Assembly (NCBI GenBank): GCA_032718475.1
Contig: JAUCBJ010001467.1
Location: 1 to 36,006 of the forward strand
Origin: Nemertoderma westbladi
Taxonomy: Eukaryota; Xenacoelomorpha; Nemertodermatida; Nemertodermatidae
Reading direction: 5' to 3'
Length of the DNA: 36,006 nucleotides
The translations under genes and the position numbers were made by a program. Numbering within the stretch: position 1 is the stretch's first letter; each line of letters opens with the position of its first letter. Below the pieces are notes generated by a model. It ran no database searches. It was not told the origin of the DNA and saw only the letters and a list, made by a program, of their open reading frames with translations. Positions 1 through 11,214 of this stretch are shown here, piece after piece.

Positions 1-2
1 AT

Positions 3-3000
3 TTGTCGCCCGTTGTCCCTCGTCCGCCCGCTACGACGTTGGCGGATCCCGTTTCGGCGGTTGATTGGGTAGACGAGAGACGGCGGGGGATGGATATCCT
101 GCTCGGGCAGATGCAGGAGACTGTCCAACAATTCAAGGGCACAGTAAGGGAAAGTAGGCTAGAGTTGCAAGAAGTGCAGCAAAGTATCGCGCTTGAACGC
201 GATAAATTAGTAAACACCCAAAAGGGTATACCACCACCCTCTGTAACAATGTGTCAACCCGTTAGGTCTGAAGTATCTCATGCGCAAGGTGTGGAGCCTA
301 CACGCATTTATACTGCTAGCGAAGTAGAAACTCCTATAGTGAACCCTATTAAGGGTAATTATAGACCTGTTGATAATGATATTCCATATAGAACTGACCA
401 TAATCCTAGAAATTTATATACCGATAACTCGATATTAAATAGCACGATGGCCCAAGAAAGTTTTACTCGTCAAATGGCTAGAACCGAAGCCCGGCAAGCG
501 GTAAAGGTTGGAGAGATCGTCAAGTTCAATGGAGATGAGATGAAATGGTTACCTTTTAATGAATATTACAAAGATAACATACAGAACTCTGTATTATCTA
601 ATGGAGAAAAACTTAGATACCTCATCGAGTGCTTGGAAGGATCTCCCAAGTCAATGGCGTTAAAATTTATTGGACATCCAGATGGATTAAGACAAGTTTG
701 GGATACACTAAACATCAGGTATGGTAATAGGACTAACATAGCTAGGTATTTATATGCGAAATTAATGGCACCCCGAAAGTTTCTTAGCAGCGGGATTATA
801 GAGTTTTCCGATGAGATTCAGGAGATCTGTAGACAACTAGATTGGTTAGGTAAGTCTCATGAATACCAGAATTCTATGGTTGTAGGAGCCTTAGCATCTA
901 CTTTGCCCAAGGGTGGAGTAGGTACACGCTGGGACAAGAAGGTGTTATATATGATGGAACAACAACAACGAGACCCTACCATGGCTGATCTCATGTCATT
1001 CCTGGATAGCGAGGTGAAATTACAGCTCATAAAGCAGTCCAGAGAGAAGACAGCGGAAAGTAAGGTAAGTGAGAAACCCGTTTCTAGGAGAAGGGTAATA
1101 CCAGTATGTTATACCGACGACGGTGAAAGCCAAACTTCTCAAGGAGAGGACAGCGGGAAAGACACTGACAGATCTTATGTCAATAAAATGCCTAAAGATC
1201 AGGTAAGTAAATCCAAGTCTCGACCCAATGACAGAAGGGAACCGGTACAAAAAACCCCTCCTACGTCTCCTAAAAGAATTCAGGTGAGAAAGCCCGAGGA
1301 AAGAACAAGTGTGCACCACACAGCACATGTTAAAGTAAGTAACATCAAGCCCAAATGTGTGCTGTGCGACGGGCCCCACAGTTTAAATGCGTGTGATAAA
1401 TTCCTGAGGAAATCACTAAAGGATAGACGTGAAGTCATGTGGGATAAGCGGTTGTGTTATAATTGCCTCAGACGAGGACACCAACGGCGAACCTGTAACT
1501 CCGACGCAAGGTGTGCAAAGTGCGGCGCAAAACATCATATCTTGTTGCACACGGAATTCGAACGAAACAGCCCGAGTCAGGTAAGTGAGTCCGAACTACA
1601 TGTCCAATTCAGTGATGTGAACGACACTGATCAATCTGAGATGGAAGGATTCTATACGGACGAGTTCTCCGACCAAAACGAATCCTGTTACCTAATAAAC
1701 ACCACCGCAGTGTATCGAACACTCGTGTATGAGAAAGACACAGACAGCGACCTTACCTTAACTACTTCCGATCAACAACCATCTTGGAAAGCGCCAACTT
1801 CCAATATAGGAATCCGAGAATTTCCTGTAGTCCAGTTACGGGTCCACGGACCTCAGAAGAGCTATATAGTGAACGCCCTCCTGGACTCCGGTAGCACAGG
1901 AACATTCATCGATAAAGAACTAGCCGAAGATATATTTGCTGGACAGCCCAAGTTCCAAACTAAGCTCAACATGTCTGGCATTATGCAAGTTTGGAAATCT
2001 ACAATAACAGCTGATTATTATGTCGGAGCGTTGTCCACCCCCCAGGACGAATTAGGAGAACACAGCATAAGGTCAGTGAAAATGGTGGCTATAAAGAACT
2101 TCGCTACTACTCAAGCAGACCTTTATAATTGGGACGAGGATGAGAGCATCCAACATCTTAACATACCTCGATTCCAGACTGATTATCCTGGAGTGCAAAT
2201 ACTCATCGGCCAAAACGCGCATGAGGCGCTGGAGACATTAGAGAAACGACCTGCTCAACCGCAGCCACTACAGACCTATGCGGTAAGAACTAGAGTAGGT
2301 TGGTACCTTACTGGACCTTCCCGTAGAACGCTCAGGGAAAGACTGCTTCAAGATCGCGTCTGCCAGGTGAGTGAATGGGAAGATGATACTAGTGAGGGAG
2401 ACGACCCAACTGAGGGAACACCACACTCCTCAGATAATGACAATCTTAGCTCCAATGTAGATCAATGGAGATATTGCCCCAAGAAGTTTAATCCAACGGA
2501 CATCGCTTCCAGAGGAGCAACTCCTCAAGAACTAACAGATACTATAGATCGGTTAGGTGAACCCGACTTCCTGAGTAAGGAGAATGAATGGCCTCCCCTT
2601 CTTACTCCGACTGAGATTAGACCAGCCAAGGGAGCGGAGAAAGTCGAACCTGAAACCCGGACGGGTGGATCGGAGTTATTTGAACCCGGGATAGATCTGT
2701 CGGTATTACATGTTGTCAGGGACGACGCCGTGGATCTGGGCCTCCCCTCCGCGAGTGGATCCTTCATGAAGATCAGAGAGAGCGATTGGAGCTCTGGAAC
2801 ATCAGACGTCTCGCAGAGACTCTCACCTCTCCTGCAGAGAGCGACGGACCACTATAGCTCCTGGAATCGGCTTTGTGACGCCGTCATATACTTTGAGCGA
2901 TGTTTCTATCGTCACTATTCCAGGACGAAGAGGAAACCTGGAATTGTATTCAGGATACAGCGACTCAATCACCCAGTCGGTCGTTTGTGTTTATCGGAAG

Positions 3001-3095
3001 GGAATGGAGGACTCTCCGGAAACTGTGGAAGGCAAGATTCTCTTCCCACGACCACCTCCCTAATCCTTCAAACATCTAGGGACTCCATAACGTAA
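3..3095 (+). CDS. BEL/Pao retroelement gag-protease ORF, internally deleted pol (5' partial)
   Basis: The frame is open from the left window edge, so the true start lies upstream or at the first internal ATG (codon 30). Residues about 170-340 match the gag-like DUF1759 region of BEL/Pao elements. Cysteine/histidine knuckles follow at about 452-517 (C452, C485 and C504 each open a CxxC group). The aspartyl protease motif LLDSGST has its Asp at 628. A 'TRVGWYLTGP' block, normal just before the reverse transcriptase, comes next. The ORF then jumps near nt 2450 to WRYCPKKFNPTDIASRG (W822), which normally ends the RNase H region. Reverse transcriptase and most of RNase H are therefore missing without loss of frame. 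A pre-integrase piece (YSSWNRL) is visible, but no integrase core. Such proteins form the particle and mature it. This copy cannot copy or integrate itself. It could be a non-autonomous family or a recent deletion. Confidence 0.85.
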   Translation: MSPVVPRPPATTLADPVSAVDWVDERRRGMDILLGQMQETVQQFKGTVRESRLELQEVQQSIALERDKLVNTQKGIPPPSVTMCQPVRSEVSHAQGVEPTRIYTASEVETPIVNPIKGNYRPVDNDIPYRTDHNPRNLYTDNSILNSTMAQESFTRQMARTEARQAVKVGEIVKFNGDEMKWLPFNEYYKDNIQNSVLSNGEKLRYLIECLEGSPKSMALKFIGHPDGLRQVWDTLNIRYGNRTNIARYLYAKLMAPRKFLSSGIIEFSDEIQEICRQLDWLGKSHEYQNSMVVGALASTLPKGGVGTRWDKKVLYMMEQQQRDPTMADLMSFLDSEVKLQLIKQSREKTAESKVSEKPVSRRRVIPVCYTDDGESQTSQGEDSGKDTDRSYVNKMPKDQVSKSKSRPNDRREPVQKTPPTSPKRIQVRKPEERTSVHHTAHVKVSNIKPKCVLCDGPHSLNACDKFLRKSLKDRREVMWDKRLCYNCLRRGHQRRTCNSDARCAKCGAKHHILLHTEFERNSPSQVSESELHVQFSDVNDTDQSEMEGFYTDEFSDQNESCYLINTTAVYRTLVYEKDTDSDLTLTTSDQQPSWKAPTSNIGIREFPVVQLRVHGPQKSYIVNALLDSGSTGTFIDKELAEDIFAGQPKFQTKLNMSGIMQVWKSTITADYYVGALSTPQDELGEHSIRSVKMVAIKNFATTQADLYNWDEDESIQHLNIPRFQTDYPGVQILIGQNAHEALETLEKRPAQPQPLQTYAVRTRVGWYLTGPSRRTLRERLLQDRVCQVSEWEDDTSEGDDPTEGTPHSSDNDNLSSNVDQWRYCPKKFNPTDIASRGATPQELTDTIDRLGEPDFLSKENEWPPLLTPTEIRPAKGAEKVEPETRTGGSELFEPGIDLSVLHVVRDDAVDLGLPSASGSFMKIRESDWSSGTSDVSQRLSPLLQRATDHYSSWNRLCDAVIYFERCFYRHYSRTKRKPGIVFRIQRLNHPVGRLCLSEGNGGLSGNCGRQDSLPTTTSLILQTSRDSIT

Positions 3096-3640
3096 CAACA
3101 TATGGAGTGGGTGTGTGACTCTATTATTTTATATTATTTTATTATTTTTATATTTCTGTATGTATTACTATGTAATTTTATTATAATCGTTTTCTTTAAT
3201 TTTATTCAGTAGAATGTTATTTTAGCGATTATTTAGTAGATTAGTGCAATATATATTCGCGTTTATTACTTAATTACATATATATTATATTTAATGCGAC
3301 GGCAAGAAATAATTCTTTTTCTCTTTCCCTACTGTCCGTATTACATTACAAATACGTAACTACAGTAAGATGAAATAAATGTCCGTACTTATTAAAGTAC
3401 AATAAAGCCACTACTATATTTAAGTATTATTGGTAGGCAGAGTATTAGGAATGCAAAGTTCAGATCCTCGTGTCTCGGCTAAACCAAGCTCTGGGTAGAC
3501 CTTGGAAACGACTTGCCTCTTCACACTGACATTGCTTCGTGCGATATTGCTCTCATACCGTATATTAAATAATACATATAGTAGCGTGATGTCCCTTTAA
3601 CAGTAGCGTATAACGCAAAATAAATCTGTTAAACCCTTTG
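3096..3640. other. AT-rich flank of the BEL/Pao ORF, possible start of its 3' LTR
   Basis: No coding potential is seen. Just after the stop codon, a short purine stretch (GGAGTGGG, about 3103-3110) is followed by TGTGTGAC, which could be a polypurine tract and the TG start of an LTR. AATAAA signals occur near 3374 and 3401. The matching 5' LTR is outside the window, so this cannot be tested here. Confidence 0.3.
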
Positions 3641-3952
3641 ACCATCTGTAATTCTAGTCGATTAAGATATCGTGGCACCCACCGATATACTTGAAAGACA
3701 AATTATAGAATCAGTGGTTAACGTCCCCAGACAAGTTCTGGAATAAATCGGTGCCCATCTCAAATATTAATTAGTTAATATTTACAAATCAAATAAGTCA
3801 AAATCTGTAAAATTCAGATCCTTCAACAATTCTAGTCAATTAAGATATCGCAGCATTTACCGATATTCTTAAAGAGACAATTTTCTTAGAATTAAGGATC
3901 TTGTGTCCCTAGACAAGTTCTAGAATCAAAATATGTCCATTTAATTATCAAA
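3641..3952. repeat. Two-copy degenerate tandem duplication, unit about 180 bp
   Basis: Two blocks share the same order of words. Each has TTCTAGTC, ATTAAGATATCG, ACCGATAT, then AGACAAGTTCT, AGAAT/GGAAT and GTCCAT/GCCCAT. The first begins near 3651 and the second near 3830. Similarity is partial, so the duplication is old. Confidence 0.6.
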
Positions 3953-5664
3953 TAATAAAATTTCAGGGAATAAATTTAAATTCATGTCTTTTAATGAATT
4001 TAATAAATTGCCATTTTACGCGATTTATAACATTCCCAAAATTCCATAAATTAATAGATCAAGGGAGCGGAGATTTATATTATTATGCGTATGCGTGTAC
4101 GAAAGTCTCCCAAACATAGTTAATAGCCGATAAAATTCGTAAAGTCATGTATAAACAGGACATTGACTATTAAAGAATTACTATTAAATAACATCCCAGA
4201 TCTGTATGCATTGGAATCACCCTAATTCTACCGCTAGCTTTGCATAATGTCACCATAGCAACAACCACGCTAGAATTAGAATTGAGTTAAAAGAACAATA
4301 GAAAGCCTGTCCCATTGAATAACATAGGGAATAAATAGCGCACTGATAGTATCCAAGGATACATAATAATACAGTGACATTCTGGAAGGCATTGACTAAC
4401 GGACAAGTGACCCGAGTGTGTGTAATTTGTGACAAATTGTGTGTGTGGTATTTGTGAGTTTATAGGCGAATGTTACTGCTAAGGTGTGTTTACAGTAGCT
4501 AGTCGCAATCGTAAAAGTAACCTAACTCTCCAAGGAAACCTGAAGTACATCTAAGCCTTTGGGACGGACAGTTGAGTGACTTGTGCCGGTTGTCGTTGTC
4601 GTTGTGCGGCTACGTCGTTGGCGAAAGTACAGCGGCGACGACACATCGGCGCTGAGGATCTCGTACTGTCCGGGGTTGATTGGGGTAGGCAGCGACGCCC
4701 GCTCGCCTAAATATAAACTCATTATAATGTGGATAAACTCATATATAGCAGATATGATGGAGTTGATAGAAGATGGTCTTGTCATCCTATCGATTTACAC
4801 AATACGGGCTATGTCGACTATATATCCTGCCCAGCGGAGTCGGAACCATAAACGGAAATTCAAATGCGAAAATTCTATTCGAAATCGACTCGAAAGAAAA
4901 GACACTTAAGAAACAAATGGACGCGGTAACTCCAACGTATATTTGGAATTCTTGATAGAAGCATTGTAACAACAAATAAATATCACCCGCGTTTACCCTA
5001 CCAGACGTGCGTCTTTGGTATTATTACGATAAATGCCCTAGACCCAGCCAATAAACGGAAAGACATAAACATCCACGGAAACGTTGTGTTAAACACAGTT
5101 GTGCTCGTTATATTTACTGGAGTTTCGACCGAAACTTGTTTGACGTACCACCTATGCTCACTCGGCTCGAACGATCCTGGAGTAAACCTACGATCAGAGT
5201 CCCGGAATACTCGATCAAACCTCCTCATTCCTTAGTTGGACCTCAGACCTGCGATCCTGGTGGTGTCGCGGATCCTCGCGGACTGTATTCACTGTTCAAA
5301 GATCTAGTGCTACCCTAACAATTAATCGGTAACACTCCGACAGTGATTTCTAGCTAGCCGCCCATCTTACCTAGCCGGATTGTGACGCGGACACCTAATA
5401 TCACTATCCTACCGTATGGTCGTCCCCGTTTAACGCGATACAACCCCTCATCAAGGGGAAGGAGAGCGTTGTACGAAACGAGTTAAACGCTGATTCTATA
5501 AAGATCAAAAAGGAAACCTGCGTTTGTTCAGATAAACGTAAGTTATAACAGTGAGTCCAATCGATACACGAATTGGCCTTATCTCAATTCGATTGGGAAA
5601 TCCAGAATCTCTAAGAAGTTATCGAACTTGGACGATCCTATTCTCTGCGAGAGTTTTTGGATGA
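3953..5664. other. Gene-poor stretch with short unassigned open frames
   Basis: I find no confident gene. Open frames at 4583-4909, 4773-4955 and 5136-5318 have mixed composition that could be decayed retroelement coding sequence, but none shows a motif I can name. Because the stretch follows a BEL/Pao ORF, remnants of the same or another LTR element are the simplest guess. Confidence 0.4.
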
Positions 5665-5880
5665 ACGTATCCAGCTACGAGCGGAGGAAAATCAGCTCGA
5701 GGAGAAGCATATCGAAACGGCAGATACCTCGACCACAATCCTACACCTTCTGATGCAATCATATTGCACCCTTCACCCAGGAGTTATGGCCCTCCTAGTA
5801 AAGTGGCTCCCCCCAAAGAGAAAAAGACTCTTGCTAGCCTCAAAAAACTGCGTAAACGCCGTCTGCGTAAGAAAGACTAA
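5665..5880 (+). pseudogene. Unidentified open frame ending in a basic tail
   Basis: One frame stays open for 71 codons to the TAA at 5878-5880. It ends with a proline-rich stretch and a strongly basic tail (KKLRKRRLRKKD). An overlapping frame (5657-6010) is also open. The basic end looks protein-like rather than random, but I cannot assign it. It may be a scrap of a retroelement or of a host exon. Confidence 0.25.
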
Positions 5881-6009
5881 CTGTTTAGAGTATCTTTATG
5901 TTTTAGAAACTGTGATTTTTATATTTTATAGACTGAAAATCCCATTTTCTGGGAGCGGTGTAAAAGCCTTTGCTGAATTGCCCCGTTATTTTTATTATCT
6001 TTTACATTA

Positions 6010-7200
6010 AAATACTCTGTAGTTGATTTAATAAGTGTAAGAGACCGTATTATTGCTGTATCGGTGTTTTTAGAGGATCTAAGACCTATTTCCTCCGTAT
6101 GTGTACTGTGAAAGGCATATTTTATGATTCTATGGCAATTCGTGACGCAAAGGGGTGATAGCTACTCTTGAACAGTAGTTACTATGACTACGGTTAACAG
6201 CTGACATTCATACGTGTTGATTTCCTTTGTTCTACGGCGTCTCTCAGTTCAGTCAGCCAATGAGAGCGTTTTTGTGGCTCCTTGTACAGAAAATTTCCGA
6301 GAAATGACGCAATGCCTATGTGCAGTGTTTACATTCAGTCTTGAGCCAAAGAAAGAACGGCTTGGAAGTATTTTGTGCTGTACTGCTTTTTAGTCTTACA
6401 CTAGTAGGTTTAATTATAAAGGGCATATATCCTTTAACTTGAATATCTCACTGTAAATATCTCACTGCTGACATACCGGTACTGATGTACCGATCTACCT
6501 AACTGTTCAGTTGTTGTTTGATACTGCTATTTACTGTCAGTTCTTCATAATATGGTTGATGAATTATTATATTTGGAATAACGATAAATAACCCCGCAAC
6601 CCAATATTCTTGATATACCGAAGGTAAGAGAGAAAGGTTACCAATAACGATTGTGACTTATGTTAAAGTGGTTTGAAGTGAATCTAATGTTATTTGATAG
6701 ACCCTACATGAGTCAGCCTGTGTTCCTTTTATATGTGACTAAAATCAGTGAAGATTGGCAGATTAGTGTGCAGTATTGTGCAGCATAGTGTATGAGTGAG
6801 TCTGTTAAAGAAGCAATTCCTAAAGAATGCGTCATATATGTGGATTATAATTAAGCCATATCGTTGTGAGTAGTTTAAGTCATAACTCTGTTTATATAGA
6901 TAAAGCGCCACGTCCTAAAGGAACTGTTAATATTACCGAAGGTGAATAATATTGTCAGAGATTATATAATACTGTCAGTCGAATAATACATTAGGCTTAC
7001 ATAGCAATAAAAATTAAACCGTCGAACCCAATCTCCCGGGAATATCCAGCGGGTGAATGGTCGCGCACGGATTGGTTTCGACTAGTGTAGTGAATCAAAT
7101 ACTTGTCATAGACTAAAAGCAGATTTAATATCTAGAAGACATCTTGATTTGGTGGGTTAAACTGCCAAAGGTCTGAAAGCGCGAACATATACCTTAATAT
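6010..7200. other. Non-coding stretch with promoter-like words
   Basis: No gene is seen. A CCAAT word (near 6259) is followed about 150 bp later by TATAAAGG (near 6416), and AATAAA occurs near 6594 and 7007. This order could be an LTR or a host promoter, but no direct-repeat partner was found, so neither is supported strongly. Confidence 0.2.
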
Positions 7201-7984
7201 TAAACATAAATATTAAATTACTTACAGTGGTAAGACTTACACGAATTAGTCAGCACCAAATAATGGAAGTGAAGAATGAAATAATGTTGTGCAACCACGA
7301 CGCGGCGAGGAGCCCAACACGCGTTGGGTGACACAAACTGTTTGAACATTTCGTGATCGCAATAGGAATTAAGGATGTAATTCTGAAACGTTTCACAACT
7401 GAGATTTTTAAGTAATTGCACGAACACCTACATTGCAACAGGTTGAATGTTTTATACGCACAAGCAATACAGTTATCCACAAGCGGTTATGTGATTTGCA
7501 CAAGTTTGCGGTGCTGCCTGCCTCACAATACTTTGTTACTGAACGTATTTTTTTTATCTCTCTTTGGGGTCTTCCTCACTTTGAGGCTCAAGTGTCATTT
7601 CCCGGCTTGGCCCCTCGAGATGGTCTTTAGCTGCATGGCGACTGCCACCAAATGATCACTGATTGCATGCAACACCTAGGTCCCATTTACTGATGTTTAC
7701 TTTTTTCAAATAGTCTATATTTAGTCTTATTGAATAGTAATACTAGAGTGTTGAGATTAATTTTTCACAATCATTGCTACAATGGCATTAGTTAAAGAAT
7801 GAGTTCCCTCGAAATCAAATAGTTATTATTAAATATAAATAAATATATTTAATACACAGTACCATAGATATGCCCTGCCTGCCCTTTATACACTGCGAGA
7901 AATTAAATCACTGCCCCGCACAGCGCAATGTAACAAATTTACCTGAAACTAAAACAATAACTAAGTAATGTGATTCAAAAAATA
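7201..7984. other. 3' flank of PDE12, no gene seen
   Basis: There are only short ORFs with unremarkable composition. On the minus strand a poly(A)-type ATTAAA (plus-strand TTTAAT at 7848-7853) lies about 130 nt past the PDE12 stop codon and could end its transcript. Confidence 0.35.
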
Positions 7985-9886
7985 TTACTCGAGCAAGGAT
8001 GTCCAACATAAATCAACAACACTGGCCAAGTGGTCGCTAGGAGTGAACGCGTTCGGAAGACCGCGTTCCAAAAGTTCATCTGATATCTCGGGTAACGGGA
8101 AGCAATGTAGAAGTTGCAAGGAGTCAGAATCAACGAATATGTAATCCAAACAGCCTCTAAAGTGGGTTATAGCGTGAGTGTAGGAGGGGGTACCAGACGC
8201 GTTGAATAGATTAAATGAGTGAGTTAGTCGCACTCCTGGGTGCTGGTGGGTTGACCGGTTCAACCAGTCTGGGTGGTCAGCGGGGACCGAACCCTGGGTC
8301 GCCAGTTGGTAGACCGCGGTGCGGGGCACCGAGTTGAAATCCCCCGCGAATATAAGCGCTACCGGGCCATCCTGGGCGTCTCGCAGCCTCTCAAGGTGTC
8401 GCAGAGCGACAGCGGATTGAATCAGTCGCATAAAGGCGCACAACGGGTGGAAGTATAGATGGGTGTTCGCCACTAGTATGTACTCGTTAGGTTTCTGTGT
8501 GGATTCCAATAGCGCGCATTGTAGCAACGTTGGGCGTTTTAGAAGGAAATCCTTGTGATTAGAATCTAAACCGGCCTCGAAAACCTCCAATAAGTCCGAA
8601 TTACTATCATCCAATAGAGATTCCATTATAGTAAAGTTAAAAGATTTGCGTAAAGTCAACTTCTCTGTTCTGTAATAGATCGCTTCGCCTTCCCTACCGT
8701 GTTGGCCTTTCCCAGCAAATATTCCTTTGAAACCGAAACCTTCCATAGCTGAACTTAATTCTCTATCGAACAAACGAACATCCACTTCTTGAAGGCAAAC
8801 TATATCTGCGTTGTAACCGGTGATTTCTTTCATCAGCAACAAGGCCCGGTAATCCAGTCTAATGTAGCAATCCGAAGTATTCGGGTAAAAGTTGGTGTTT
8901 TCTTTAGTGGCGTATAAATCCGCTAGTATGTTGTAACTAACGACACGGAGGTCGGTAGGAGATGTCGGTGTTTCTGTGTACAGAATACGTTCATCGAACG
9001 AGCAGACCCCCGGGCCGGCCTCCACTACAGACTGGGTTACCGCCTCCTTACTAACTCCGCGATGTGGACCGCGTTTAGGAGTGGCGACTACACGGAAATT
9101 AAACCCTATATCCACAGCATTCGGTACAACCATCCCACCATCCCGAAACTTTAACCACTCATTCGAAACCGCTGTCGAATTTCTTTTATACCACGAAATA
9201 TCACATCCTGTTGAAAATATCGACTTATAATATGGAACGATTGGGAACCCACTTAGAGTGACTTTAGGTAACGATATTTCCGTAACATAAGGGGCGTTTA
9301 CTACTATAGAGTATTCATCGGATGTCAACCTGAGTTTGAAATCATCTCGCCAAGCTTCTGCGTTCAATATCTCTTCGTTAACCTTTTCTCCATCAACATC
9401 AAATAAATTCACGTCAATTCCTTCTATAGCAGGATCGATGTTCGTTTTCTTGATGTTTTTCAGAAATTTCTTTAATAAGCTCGATTTAAGACGAGATAGT
9501 GTAGCATTTAGAGTCTCACATTTGGGCCGGTGTAGATTAAACTGTTTGTTTCTGTAACTAAAGGCGATATTTATAAAATCGCTTGTTTCATCATTGGTGA
9601 CATCAACGATTTTATCGAACGTTGTTGCGTTGCAGTTGCGATCGTCGGATGAGAGTTTATCAACAACATCCATATTGTTATCATTCACTTTTTGTCTTTT
9701 CGCGTGAATTATTGCGGGGCCCAATAGTTGGGCTGGGGTACCTGGAGTGTAAATATTTCGCAAGCGGTTCCTAGTGCATCGGTTACCGATAAGTACGGCA
9801 TCAGAAGCCCAGCTGAGAGTTGGCGAATAGCTCAATAAACCTTTCTGGAAGACTTTTAATAAACTTACAAACGCTATCCCAATCAT
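7985..9886 (-). CDS. PDE12: 2',5'-phosphodiesterase 12, mitochondrial (PDE12)
   Basis: An EEP-superfamily (exonuclease/endonuclease/phosphatase) enzyme. In vertebrates it trims poly(A) from mitochondrial RNAs and degrades 2-5A. The first ATG is at 9886, giving 633 residues; the human protein has 609. The frame is open 17 codons further but without an ATG. The start MIGIAFVSLLKVFQKGLL is a plausible mitochondrial presequence. The middle carries the family-specific block ending VVEAGPGVCSFDERILYT. The catalytic half begins RVVSYNILADLYA and keeps the metal and active-site residues: Glu367 in LQEVD, THLYFHP, Asp516 and Asn518 in GDFN, GCLDYIFVD, and Asp618-His619 in PSDH. All expected motifs are present, so it should be active. 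No intron interrupts it, whereas I recall vertebrate PDE12 as having a few exons. A spliced 5' exon cannot be excluded. Confidence 0.93.
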   Translation of the reverse strand: MIGIAFVSLLKVFQKGLLSYSPTLSWASDAVLIGNRCTRNRLRNIYTPGTPAQLLGPAIIHAKRQKVNDNNMDVVDKLSSDDRNCNATTFDKIVDVTNDETSDFINIAFSYRNKQFNLHRPKCETLNATLSRLKSSLLKKFLKNIKKTNIDPAIEGIDVNLFDVDGEKVNEEILNAEAWRDDFKLRLTSDEYSIVVNAPYVTEISLPKVTLSGFPIVPYYKSIFSTGCDISWYKRNSTAVSNEWLKFRDGGMVVPNAVDIGFNFRVVATPKRGPHRGVSKEAVTQSVVEAGPGVCSFDERILYTETPTSPTDLRVVSYNILADLYATKENTNFYPNTSDCYIRLDYRALLLMKEITGYNADIVCLQEVDVRLFDRELSSAMEGFGFKGIFAGKGQHGREGEAIYYRTEKLTLRKSFNFTIMESLLDDSNSDLLEVFEAGLDSNHKDFLLKRPTLLQCALLESTQKPNEYILVANTHLYFHPLCAFMRLIQSAVALRHLERLRDAQDGPVALIFAGDFNSVPRTAVYQLATQGSVPADHPDWLNRSTHQHPGVRLTHSFNLFNASGTPSYTHAITHFRGCLDYIFVDSDSLQLLHCFPLPEISDELLERGLPNAFTPSDHLASVVDLCWTSLLE

Positions 9887-10269
9887 AGATCTGGTACAGT
9901 CACGTTTCGGGCACCTACAAATACAATACAGCAGCAATACAAAATACTAAATTTTTACTAATTTACGAGTTTGGCACTGTATAGTCTACTTGGATACTCT
10001 ATAGAGTATCAGCTTCAGGTACTAACAGCTGAACAGTTCGACAGTAGCTGTTATTTATACTTACTGTATGTAGGCTATACTGTTGTAACCAGACTGTGTA
10101 ACAGTATACAGGTATATCATTATGGTACAGTAGGCCTAACTGTAGTAGGGCAGTTGAGCAGGCAGTCTAATTTGTTTACTTTTTTGTAGAACAGGGTAGC
10201 TAGGGTACATTCTGACATTGTTAACTTAACCTTTATGGTATTTTGTTTGTTTATTTATTTAGGGGTTAG
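9887..10269. promoter_or_regulatory. Upstream region of PDE12 with an 18-bp perfect palindrome
   Basis: This stretch precedes PDE12 on the minus strand and should hold its promoter. It contains a perfect palindrome, GATACTCTATAGAGTATC, at 9993-10010, about 107 bp upstream of the ATG. A dyad of this length could bind a dimeric factor or just be chance. No other element is recognised. Confidence 0.3.
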
Positions 10270-10958
10270 TTGGACATGGCTCAACTAAAATTAACTCAAT
10301 CGAAGCACAAGATGAACCAATGTCCAAAATTAATATTCTGTCTACAAAGTCAATCTATCAATTATTACCCTCCAAATTTCAAAAACTATCAACCATTCGC
10401 ACACAATTTAATACATTCTCTGAAAAAAATTGGCAATTTTCAATCACAAACCCGCCCAGTAAAGACAAACAAACTCCCACAAACAAACTACTGTAAAACC
10501 TATTCGCTATTTAAAAGAACATTAATACATGAAAAATATTTGACCAATATGCCATTTAAAACACGCCAAATAATGTTCTAAACACTGTTTAAATGTTTAA
10601 ACGCTGTTGATTCTAAATACGGTTTAGAATCAACAATCACACCTTTAGGATAGAGACAGGTCGTTATGATAAAACCCCCCTGGAAAGTAGATTGTGTCGA
10701 TTTTGTAATGATGAATCAATAGACGACGAGAAACACATTGCATTTACAGAAAGGTATGCCCCAAATTTTATAATCAACGAGAAAAACTATTTCCAAGCTT
10801 ATATACTACGACTAATTTACTTTTAAACAATTTAGACCATAATATGAAATTCTATAGCATACTGAAATGTGATGACAGAACAACTAATAACCTTCTAGTA
10901 CATAGAATTACTCAATACGGCATACGAACTTATAAATTAATACGAATTCTAAATTAAA
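10270..10958 (+). pseudogene. Decayed 3' end of a non-LTR retrotransposon (LINE) ORF2
   Basis: The C-terminal landmarks of a CR1/L2-like LINE reverse-transcriptase protein can be followed across frames. First comes YSLFKRTLIHEKYL (within 10270-10581). Next is FRIETGRYDKTP followed by RLCRFCNDESIDDEKHIAF (about 10645-10752), the usual 'RIETGRY ... CxxC ... EDE-H' block. Last is a tail ending YGIRTYKLIRILN before TAA (about 10956). The final cysteine of the zinc motif is replaced (TERY), and frameshifts and stops separate the blocks, so it is dead. AT-rich 3' UTR-like sequence runs to about 11215. Confidence 0.75.
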
Positions 10959-11214
10959 AGCATTTCGATCTCCCTGTAACCCAAATTCGTAATCCAACTA
11001 CTCGTGACGAATGCGGCCCAACTTTCTTCACATGTCGCTTATTTTAAATAATTACTTAATTTGCTTTGCATTACTGTAGAGTATAGGTAATTCTGTTTAG
11101 ATCTGGTTCTGATTGTTTTGTGTATCTGTATTTAGTACCTATGCTTTATTGGTTGGCCGTAAACTCAAACATTTATACTGTAGGCATAACTACTGTTCAA
11201 TACGTGTATGTATT

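Noticed and set aside
2367-2449. Small intron in the BEL/Pao ORF (GTGAGT to TTAG)
   Set aside because: The ORF is open straight through it, and removing 83 bp would break the frame.
4773-4955. Possible envelope-like remnant after the BEL/Pao ORF
   Set aside because: No signal peptide, cleavage site or other family motif can be shown. The frame is short and I cannot separate it from chance.
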